NCBI RefSeq assembly: GCF_000699445.3
Contig: NC_067197.1
Coordinates: forward strand, 10,794,152 to 10,858,151
Direction of reading: 5' to 3'
DNA from: Schistosoma haematobium
Lineage: Eukaryota; Platyhelminthes; Trematoda; Strigeidida; Schistosomatidae
Length of the DNA: 64,000 bases
Part shown: piece after piece, positions 60,401 through 64,000 of the stretch
Layout of the letters: each line of letters starts with the position of its first letter
Position numbering within the stretch: the stretch's first letter is position 1
Translations under genes and position numbers: made by a program
The notes under the pieces: model-generated
Database searches by the model: none
The model's input: the letters and a program-made list of their open reading frames with translations, nothing else
What the model was told of the DNA's origin: nothing

Positions 60401-62176
60401 GGAAGAAAGTTAGGGGCGGCCAAACCAAAACGTGGCATCAGTGCTTGAAGTCACTAACTTCTAGTCTGAGCCATGTTGGTAGATGCAGACTACTTGATTG
60501 GGGTCCGCGTGACTTTCGTAACCAATGGTTGGAGACTCTTGGTGACATGGCTCAGAATCGATTACAATGGCGTCGGTGTATACACTCCCTGTCTTCCCTT
60601 AAACTAAGAGATTAAAATCGATTCATATCTTTCTTTCTACGAACCAATTCTTTCTTCTTGTACTTTATCTCTATATGCAAACTTTCTCTTATATATTACC
60701 ACCTTTGACCTAACCACTTCTATGAATCCAGTGTGCATCTTGTTGTGCTGATGCGGTATGGCAACCTGGACCGATGCACATATGTGCCTGGTCCTACGTT
60801 GTAGCTGACTGACTCTATCACACTTGATCGATAGCGGTCATATAGTGGACAGAAAAAAGTCGTTCAAAGTTAGTTATCGTATTCCCACTAGTTTTCCTTA
60901 TGGTGTTCGATCTCGTCTCTTACACATAGCAGAAGCTATAGGAATCCGAGCCAACAAGCCAAGTCTTTGTGTTCAGAAGAAATTTGTAACACCCTTATCT
61001 TTCCCTTGGCCTTAAGTAATAAATGAATTTATTTATTGTTTCTAACTTTCTCTTCGTTCATTATTTTTCATCACCCCCTCCTACCACTTTATTTTCTCTC
61101 AACTATACGTTTCATGGTCCAATTATCTGAACATTTCTTATTACGTCATCTTATAATTTTATAATTGTTATCTCAGTTTCTATATTTTCCTAATCATTGA
61201 CCTATTTCCGATTATGTAACATTGGTTTGAACCTTTATTATTCTTATCAAAACTAATGCACCTGTTGTCACACCCTCAATTTGTACTTTTCACGTTTCAC
61301 TTATTATATAATCGTTTTCATTGTTATCGTTGACTTATAAACTACCTTGATTGGTTTAATAATTTCATATATGCATATAAATATTACTGTATATTAGAGT
61401 AAAGCCTGATGAGGATCTAATCGGAAACAATATTGTTCGCTTATGTCTATGTTGTTCTAAATTTATAATATGGGAATATTTCAAATACCAAATATCTCGT
61501 ACACACTACAGTAGATCTCCATTTCAAAATTTTTAACGTGATTGAATAACTTGTTTATTATAAATTTGACCTGTGAACTATTTATTTTCGACAATTTTGA
61601 TGTTTGATTTTATTTCCTTCAAAAAGGCTGGGCCAGATTGCCAAACAAAACGTTGAATTTACTTTAAGTTCGATCGCTGAGATTTTCACAAGTATAATTT
61701 CCCTCCTTAATTGAATGGTTAGTAGATATTTTGAGTTTCTCTCTGAACTTCGAAGTACATAGCTTGTATGTACTTGTTACACATCTTGTTTAATTTGATT
61801 TAGATTTATAAATTTATTGGTTAATTTGCAATTGTTTTGTCATACAGTTGTGATGTTTCTCACTTATTGAATCATACTAGTGTTAGCAATATTGTCTAAG
61901 CATCAGTTTTCTTGACTAAATTCGTAAGAATTTTTCATGTATTTCCCTTCATACAGACTGCTGGACTGGATGTGGTTGGAATTAAGATTTCCCTTTAAAT
62001 TTAATCATATTTGTATGACAACTCATTTTATACTGTGCAAAAATATTCTCACTTTTATCATTCAGCTCCATTCGGATCGCGAAATTGGGACCTATGTTTC
62101 TGATCGATATTCTTACTATGCGTTTCAGTTTTTGGAGTCTGTTACTCCTTCGAGCAAAAGAACATTGTATGATTTT
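45271..62176 (+). CDS. PIGK: GPI-anchor transamidase catalytic subunit PIGK (GPI8), six internal exons of a partial gene
   Basis: Six exons join in phase: 45,271-45,402, 45,440-45,498, 45,531-45,719, 45,752-45,848, 48,006-48,123 and 62,066-62,176. Together they encode 235 complete codons, about residues 38-270 of a typical PIGK. PIGK is the C13 (legumain-like) cysteine-protease subunit of the endoplasmic-reticulum complex that replaces a C-terminal signal peptide with a GPI anchor. RFWFNYRH, EVTVENF, RVLTGRLPPSTP, YMTGHGGDGFLKFQD (catalytic His) and IVDTCQAESM (catalytic Cys) are all intact. All junctions follow GT-AG. The signal-peptide exon and the C-terminal exons with the membrane segment are not in the window. 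Host genes of this kind are essential in other eukaryotes. Confidence 0.95.
45440..45498 (+). CDS. PIGK: PIGK exon (ILMVADDASCSSRNPRP)
   Basis: This 59-nt exon follows an intron of 37 nt (45,403-45,439, GT...AAAAG). It encodes the conserved ILM.ADD strand and the SRNPRP loop. The donor is CAG/GTAAGA. Confidence 0.93.
45531..45719 (+). CDS. PIGK: PIGK exon (EVTVENFIRVLTGRLPPSTP)
   Basis: The exon follows a 32-nt intron (45,499-45,530). It encodes NLYGEEIEIDYRGYEVTVEN to NILIYMTG, the most conserved stretch of the family, and ends one base into the Gly codon before the catalytic His. Confidence 0.95.
45752..45848 (+). CDS. PIGK: PIGK exon with catalytic His (HGGDGFLKFQD)
   Basis: The exon follows another 32-nt intron (45,720-45,751). 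It begins by completing Gly, then HGGDGFLKFQDDHELSNSEL and ADAIEQMWQKR. The His of HGG is the general base of C13 proteases. The donor is AG/GTGAGT, before a 2,157-nt intron. Confidence 0.95.
45849..48005 (+). other. PIGK intron, 2,157 nt
   Basis: GTGAGT to AAATAG. It contains a reverse-oriented CR1 scrap at about 46,080-46,520. The rest (46,521-48,005) has several open frames of 60-110 codons in low-complexity, AT-rich sequence with no recognisable domain, and I treat them as chance. Confidence 0.85.
46080..46520 (-). pseudogene. CR1-like LINE, RT C-terminus and 3' end (fragment)
   Basis: On - it reads SDILEKVQRAATCAIPELRG, then RFEKLGLSTLSYRRLTGDLV. These match the tail of the RT at 49,694-51,205 (SELLEKVQRTATKLVPAIAK, LSYRRTRGDLI). 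After a frame change come decayed C-terminal residues and RLGTHK. It is a 5'-truncated insertion inside the PIGK intron and differs from CR1-A and CR1-B. Confidence 0.8.
48006..48123 (+). CDS. PIGK: PIGK exon with catalytic Cys (IVDTCQAESM)
   Basis: The acceptor is AAATAG/G. The exon encodes RYHELLFIVDTCQAESMGKL to IGEESLS and ends in phase 0 at a GTGAG donor. The Cys in DTCQA is the nucleophile that attacks the substrate at the GPI attachment site. Human and yeast proteins have the same DTCQ motif. Confidence 0.95.
49100..49380 (+). pseudogene. Penelope-like element scrap, GIY-YIG endonuclease region
   Basis: The frame from 49,109 reads CAYMFKCSDCNAVYVSETTT, with the Cys pair and Y-x-G/SET pattern of the PLE GIY-YIG nuclease (compare CIYEFSCSCGESYIGRTTRQ in the palindrome). 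After a stop it continues GKLRNKSVIPLDLVESGCII and SDTRILQKVLFYTKRHRLES. The sequence is far from the palindrome family, so it is a second, older PLE lineage. Its identity rests on motif spacing only. Confidence 0.62.
49694..51205 (-). pseudogene. CR1-B reverse transcriptase (503 codons, open)
   Basis: All RT blocks are present in order: LLNKLDIGKSTGPDELHPRL, PVFKTGTKHKPENYRPVSLT and EKQHGFRIGYSCLTNLL. Motif A is AFIDFSKAFDKVPHNRL, motif B is LSGVPQGTVLGPVLFLLYVN, and the catalytic box is LLYADDVKIW. The thumb/C-terminal part ends WNSLPQHVVEAPSVDSFKRK before a TAG. No internal stop is present. The first codon here is not an ATG; the frame continues the endonuclease after the one-base shift. 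It copies element RNA at a nicked target site in the nucleus. Confidence 0.9.
51202..52550 (-). pseudogene. CR1-B apurinic-type endonuclease
   Basis: The frame is open from about 52,550 without an ATG (RLRICYTNARSLLNKRSELG). It then has IIAVTETWL (catalytic Glu), GLVYRSPSCEANE, CLILGDFNAPMVDWENL, SSLLDLILTH and GKSDHAVLTFDF (catalytic Asp-His). A basic linker (REVRILLRKKRKTWDRFRLL) leads to the frame end at 51,202. The missing N-terminal Met and ORF1 point to 5' truncation. Confidence 0.88.
52632..52675 (-). ncRNA. Hammerhead ribozyme at the PLE 3' end (left arm)
   Basis: On -, stem I AAGC (52,672-52,669) pairs with GCTT (52,635-52,632). The core CTGATGA (52,668-52,662) is consensus. Stem II is short: GAT (52,660-52,658) with ATC (52,654-52,652), with one extra G, or GG with TC. 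GAAA follows at 52,651-52,648. Stem III AACAA/TTGTT (52,648-52,644 and 52,641-52,637) has a two-base loop, and cleavage would follow C52,636 (UUC, allowed by the NUH rule). The palindromic stem III suits the minimal hammerheads described for PLEs, which work better as dimers. All core bases are intact. Confidence 0.82.
53061..53822 (-). pseudogene. PLE left arm: GIY-YIG endonuclease region
   Basis: The 253-codon frame carries a connector (CSVDTIDRELQHIHNILIEL, LRVQNKKIVTL). The nuclease follows with CIYEFSCSCGESYIGRTTRQ and LNQRVSEHLPSWL. GIY becomes CIY, and the YIG and downstream Arg are kept. The frame ends FVTPLSFPWP with a stop. GIY-YIG is the hallmark of Penelope elements and cuts target DNA for integration. 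The reading is intact to the end; its upstream end continues the RT. Confidence 0.9.
53823..54569 (-). pseudogene. PLE left arm: reverse transcriptase (broken)
   Basis: The open piece at 54,050-54,445 contains ISLDVASLFTNVPLTETIDF (RT motif A) and QIDGIAMGSPLGPILEDFF (motif B). The catalytic YCRYVDDTFIIADQ lies at about 53,974-54,015 in the next frame; a T run (6 here, 7 in the right arm, at 54,062-54,067) breaks it. Upstream, a TGA replaces a codon in YG-stop-PKVHK near 54,490, and a frameshift follows KEF at 54,570. Both of the latter lesions also occur in the right arm. Confidence 0.88.
54570..55111 (-). pseudogene. PLE left arm: N-terminal region
   Basis: The frame encodes SLEPHKRERKFPMDPERYVH and LQLEALSLGPRLCDYSNKIN, then TIIISKPDKGGGLVLMNKAD before KEF-stop. 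This is the usual N-terminal domain before RT motif 1 in PLEs. The frame appears to start further right (55,130), but those bases belong to the inverted right arm, so that ATG is a junction artefact. Coding sequence of this copy really reaches at least 55,090. Confidence 0.85.
55112..55630 (+). pseudogene. PLE right arm: N-terminal region
   Basis: It begins abruptly at VTLDTLQLEALSLG, matching the left arm residue for residue, and ends at the same KEF-stop (55,567-55,569). The shared frameshift continues into TPDIHDSLKPTGSN. The absence of the first ~28 residues seen in the left arm shows 5' truncation. Confidence 0.85.
55631..56394 (+). pseudogene. PLE right arm: reverse transcriptase (broken)
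   Basis: It carries the same in-frame TGA before PKVHK (near 55,646). Motif A is split by a one-base loss at 55,860-55,864 (TTCCTG where the left arm has TTCCCTG). From 55,900 the frame is open through GIAMGSPLGPILEDFFLAKL and the catalytic YCRYVDDTFIIADQ (about 56,131-56,172) to GSISRGVYRKGSS. It then shifts again near 56,338 through loss of one C (TCTCAAG against TCTCCAAG). This arm therefore has a complete motif B-C region where the left arm does not. Confidence 0.87.
56367..56887 (+). pseudogene. PLE right arm: GIY-YIG endonuclease, cut by the SR2 insertion
   Basis: The frame repeats the left-arm connector and nuclease (CIYEFSCSCGESYIGRTTRQ, RVSEHLPSWLGRG, IRSSVL) and stops being PLE at 56,887. 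The remaining residues of the nuclease are found at 60,826-61,014 (IDSGHIVDRKKSFKVSYRIP to SFPWP-stop). Confidence 0.9.
56888..56947 (+). ncRNA. HDV-like self-cleaving ribozyme candidate at the SR2 5' terminus
   Basis: Starting at the first base of the element, P1 is CCCGACC (56,888-56,894) with GGTCGGG (56,917-56,923), 7 bp. P3 is ACC (56,904-56,906) with GGT (56,914-56,916), 3 bp, with a 7-nt L3 TTAACGT. P3' abuts P1', as in HDV ribozymes. P2 can pair GTTGC (56,898-56,902) with GCAAC (56,942-56,946), giving the nested pseudoknot. J4/2 would be TGAA (56,938-56,941); in active HDV ribozymes its first base is the catalytic C. P4 is weak. If the fold is right, this copy has lost the catalytic C. 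HDV-like ribozymes are known at the 5' ends of other non-LTR elements (R2, some RTE). Confidence 0.55.
57226..58443 (+). pseudogene. SR2 polyprotein: AP endonuclease half
   Basis: The frame is open from a TAA at 57,217. No ATG precedes the nuclease; the 57,226 start is a TTG and probably not real, so translation may begin elsewhere or without AUG. The N-terminal ~120 residues are Ser/Thr/Pro-rich. The nuclease shows KLHIGAFNVRTLCQIGQQAS, VCCVSETRIQDSS, VLVGGDFNAQIGS, WTQIDHIAISHRW and DSDHALIRARI, so every catalytic block is present. A TAA at 58,444-58,446 then stops it, but the frame continues unchanged into the RT. Confidence 0.9.
58447..60615 (+). pseudogene. SR2 polyprotein: reverse transcriptase and C-terminal domain
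   Basis: In the same frame after the TAA come a linker, LKRGRAAGPDGLAPEVFKDG, NHRGISLTNIISKILASIII and NQAGFRPSRGCIDHIFTIRQ. Motif A is VFLDLKAAFDSVDREILWQC, motif B is VRQGCPLSPFLFNFIIDLLM, and the catalytic box is LEYADDIVLFGEDADK. A second TAA (60,325-60,327) stands where the truncated SR2 copies have TGG (LHRLRWLGH). The C-terminal GWKKVRGGQTKTWHQCLK, LLDWGPRDFRNQWLE then runs to TAA at 60,613. Only two nonsense codons separate this copy from a full reading frame. Confidence 0.92.
60826..61017 (+). pseudogene. PLE right arm: C-terminal end of the endonuclease after the SR2 insertion
   Basis: The frame reads IDSGHIVDRKKSFKVSYRIP, PYGVRSRLLHIAEAIGIRAN, FVTPLSFPWP-stop, matching the left-arm end at 53,061 onwards. 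HIVDR here is HMVDR in the left arm. It ends at TAA 61,015-61,017. Confidence 0.92.
61402..61443 (+). ncRNA. Hammerhead ribozyme at the PLE 3' end (right arm, mutated core)
   Basis: Same layout as the left-arm motif: AAGC (61,402-61,405), CTGATGA (61,406-61,412), short stem II, then GGAAAC where the left arm has GAAAAC. The second base of the conserved GAAA is G instead of A, which should cripple catalysis. Stem III AACAA/TTGTT and GCTT follow, so only the core changed. Confidence 0.75.
61447..62065. other. End of the large PIGK intron, no other feature
   Basis: AT-rich sequence after the end of the PLE homology, up to the acceptor TTCAG at 62,065. No repeat or coding sequence recognised. 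A longer frame covering 61,937-62,230 is the next exon read through its intron flanks. Confidence 0.7.
62066..62176 (+). CDS. PIGK: PIGK exon (SDREIGTYVSDRYSYYAFQF)
   Basis: The acceptor is TTCAG/CTCCAT and the donor TTTT/GTAAGT. The exon is 37 codons, phase 0 at both ends. It encodes LHSDREIGTYVSDRYSYYAF then QFLESVTPSSKRTLYDF, which aligns by eye with the PIGK block after the catalytic Cys (IG...DRYT.Y..EFLE...P). It confirms that the 13.9-kb stretch before it is an intron. Confidence 0.9.
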
Positions 62177-62742
62177 GTAAGTTTAAATTATACCATAGCT
62201 TTTTGTTTCTGTGCTGAGAACTCCGTATAGCTTTATGTGCTAGATTAAACAATCGACAGTAAAATTGATGGTTATCTTACTATTCCTTATATTAACCTTG
62301 TTAGTTGTCACTCTTATCACTAAAACGTAAGGGCTGGTGAAACTTTTCATCATAATGAATGTTATACTCATAAAATGACTAGTAATGTAGTTAGTAGCTT
62401 GATTTTTACCGAAACGTCAAAAATTGATAGGAATAATAAACTGCAAAAACGAGTTTATATCATGACAAGACAGATTTTGATATTGAAGTTTGATAAGAAA
62501 AACAGGTGAATAGAAATAAGTTGTGTTGGGGGGGGATTGGAAGTTAGCTTGGTGATTGAAAATGAGTGAAGCGATTTAATTGCTTCATTTGTACACACAG
62601 TTCTGCTTGGTTTATATGTGTTGTGGAAGTTTCAGCAGTTCAAATAAGGCAACAGGTCTGTGTTTTTAGTAGATTTCTACTCACTACGTGAATAACTTAG
62701 AATTTTTAATTTAGCCTCATGGAATGACCATTGTTCACAAAG
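62177..62742. other. PIGK intron sequence, no feature
   Basis: AT-rich sequence after the GTAAGT donor at 62,177. A G run (nine G) lies near 62,528. No exon or repeat recognised. Confidence 0.65.
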
Positions 62743-62755
62743 TGTCCAGTCCTTG

Positions 62756-63301
62756 TCAGTCAGTCAGTCAGCTACAACGTAGGACCAGGCACATATATGC
62801 ATCGGTCCAAGTTGCCATACGTCATTAACACAACAAGATGGACACCGGATTCATAAAAGTAGTTAATTCAGAGGTGGTAATATATGAAAGAAAGATTGCA
62901 ATAAGGATATAGTACAAGAAGAAAGAATTAGTTCGTAGAAAGAAAGATATGAGGTGGTTTTAATCTTAGTTTAAGAGAAGATAGTGTATACACCTACGTC
63001 ACTGTGATCGATTCTGAGCCATGTCACCAATAGTCTCCAACCATTGGTTACGATAGTCACGCGGACCCCAATCAAGTAGTCTGCATCTACCAACATGGCT
63101 CAGACCAGAAGTTAGTGACTTCAAGCACTGATGCCACGTTTTGGTTTGGCCGCCCCTAACTTTCTTCCAACCATCTCCAATACCGGATAGCATTGCACGT
63201 CGTGGTAATCGGTATTCAGGCATACGTAACACGTGGCCCAACCATCTCAGTCGATGAAGATTCACAACCTCATCAACTGATTTACCATCATTCCCTAATG
63301 A
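62756..63301 (-). mobile_element. 5'-truncated SR2-like LINE copy with perfect 13-bp TSD
   Basis: TGTCCAGTCCTTG occurs at 62,743-62,755 and 63,302-63,314, exactly flanking the piece. On - it encodes GNDGKSVDEVVNLHRLRWLG to the DMAQNRSQ end (stop at 62,999-63,001) and the 3' UTR, with a tail of CTGA repeats at 62,756. The C-terminal frame is open and keeps the Trp that is a stop in the full-length copy. Confidence 0.92.
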
Positions 63302-63314
63302 TGTCCAGTCCTTG

Positions 63315-64000
63315 AGTGCGGTGTGGATCTGTTTCAATATACAGATGGTGTTCTTAAATCTACAGCGATTACGATGATAAATATAATTTCTAACTTTTCA
63401 TCTCCCTTAACTACCCAACGCCTATCTGGAGATTGAAGATGTAAAATCCAGGCAAATCAACCATGTTTTAAACACTGCAACAAATGTATTCACTAAGTTT
63501 CATCCAGTTATTTTTCTTGCTGTTAATTTCATATTCAACTTTTGCTCTTCATCTTGTAAGCTGTGTTTCTCTGTGCCGAAGCATGATATGGTACACTGAA
63601 AAGATTAGCATATATGATAATTCCTACATTTTTTAAGAGCATTATCAACAACTGTCATTTTCCGTGACACGTGATTGTTGTTCGAGATTAAAGAAATAGC
63701 CTATATATAATTAAAACAATTTGAATGAATTGTTCTTGAACAGTTTAAGCTGTTTCAATATTATTTTGACAGTGGTTGTAACCAATGACTGGATGTCTCA
63801 TTGGGTAAATTACAGTGTTGGTAATGAATCCACCTTTACTTTCTCATTTATTTCGATCATATAATTACTGAGTGTTTATTTTATTTCTGTCTAATGTTGC
63901 TTCCTGATTTTTCGTCGTATCTTTACAACATGGAGTAACTTTGATCGATACATTCTTGTGATAGACTCTATAGACTTATTAGCTTTTTCACAAGCGGATT
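63315..64000. other. PIGK intron continuation, no feature
   Basis: AT-rich sequence to the window edge. I looked for the next PIGK block (a CPxSLC-type motif) in all three + frames by eye and did not find it, so later exons are probably beyond the window. Confidence 0.55.

Larger units (their letters stand above)
56888..60814 (+). mobile_element. Full-length SR2-like (RTE clade) LINE
   Basis: The element is 3.93 kb, with one long coding frame (57,226-60,615) broken only by two TAA codons, and ends CTGACTGACT. TSD-like CTAACACACTT (56,877-56,887) and CTATCACACTT (60,815-60,825) flank it, with one mismatch. Comparison with the uninterrupted left PLE arm fixes both edges exactly. The AP endonuclease and RT lie in one polyprotein, and a long 5' leader with a ribozyme-like start precedes them. 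It is the most intact LINE in the window. Confidence 0.93.
52622..61446. repeat. Head-to-head palindrome of a Penelope-like element
   Basis: The left arm (52,622-55,027, -) and right arm (55,112-56,887 plus 60,826-61,446, +) are inverted copies. Inner positions sum to 110,139 over long stretches (for example 55,027/55,112). The arms appear nearly identical over about 2.4 kb once the SR2 insertion is removed. An 84-bp spacer (55,028-55,111) continues the left-arm coding sequence, so the right copy is 5'-truncated at the spacer. The few differences I saw are mostly single-base indels. Confidence 0.93.
48124..62065 (+). other. PIGK intron, 13,942 nt, filled with retroelements
   Basis: GTGAGT at 48,124 to TTCAG at 62,065; the flanking exons are both phase 0 and continue the protein. 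Inside are a PLE scrap, a CR1 (CR1-B), the PLE palindrome and an SR2. Gaps 48,124-49,099, 49,380-49,624 and 61,447-62,065 hold nothing I recognise. Confidence 0.88.

Noticed and set aside
61937..62230. Independent small gene of 97 codons
   Set aside because: Only 62,066-62,176 looks like protein; it is a PIGK exon with proper acceptor and donor, read through into intron on both sides.

Overview
The window looks like a nuclear contig of a blood fluke (genus Schistosoma; species not resolved). The evidence is one host gene, PIGK, with very short 5' introns, plus retrotransposons typical of schistosomes: RTE/SR2-like and CR1-like LINEs, Gypsy LTR elements and Penelope-like elements (PLEs). A tandem satellite carrying a tRNA-like promoter and a hammerhead core resembles the schistosome Sm-alpha family. 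There are no bacterial genes, operons or CRISPR arrays. Family names rest on motifs I could read and on my knowledge of the families; no database was searched.

Region 1 (1-29,700): a broken RTE-type LINE (1-295 and 27,745-29,697, + strand) is split by a 26.9-kb satellite array (655-27,585; 344-bp unit; 78 tRNA-like modules and 79 hammerhead cores). Its distal part is split again by a 5'-truncated SR2 copy (28,739-29,254) flanked by an 8-bp target-site duplication (TSD).

Region 2 (29,698-45,240): a stretch without genes, then a degraded CR1-like LINE on + (CR1-A). Its ORF1 is cut inside a PHD-like finger codon by a Gypsy element on - (31,398-40,977, 4-bp TSD AGAT). The Gypsy protease is cut in turn by a nearly non-coding LTR element on + (35,128-39,452, 4-bp TSD AACG), which holds an older LTR fragment. 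A further LTR of that family sits in CR1-A at 41,446-41,860. LTR divergence (about 1.2% outer, 0.5% inner) agrees with this order.

Region 3 (45,241-64,000): six exons of PIGK, the catalytic cysteine-protease-like subunit of the GPI transamidase, lie on +. Three introns are 37, 32 and 32 nt; the next are 2.2 kb and 13.9 kb. The large introns hold CR1 pieces, a PLE scrap, a nearly complete CR1 (49,625-52,556, -), and a head-to-head PLE palindrome (52,622-61,446). One palindrome arm is interrupted by an almost intact SR2 (56,888-60,814) with an 11-bp imperfect TSD. A truncated SR2 with a perfect 13-bp TSD follows (62,756-63,301, -). The first and last PIGK exons are not in the window.

The recurring theme is catalytic RNA in repeats. 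The satellite unit has a hammerhead core, both PLE 3' ends have a hammerhead, and the SR2 begins, exactly at its TSD boundary, with a sequence that folds like an HDV-type ribozyme. The satellite unit has a pol III-type internal promoter and no T4 terminator, which would suit long read-through transcripts cut into unit lengths.
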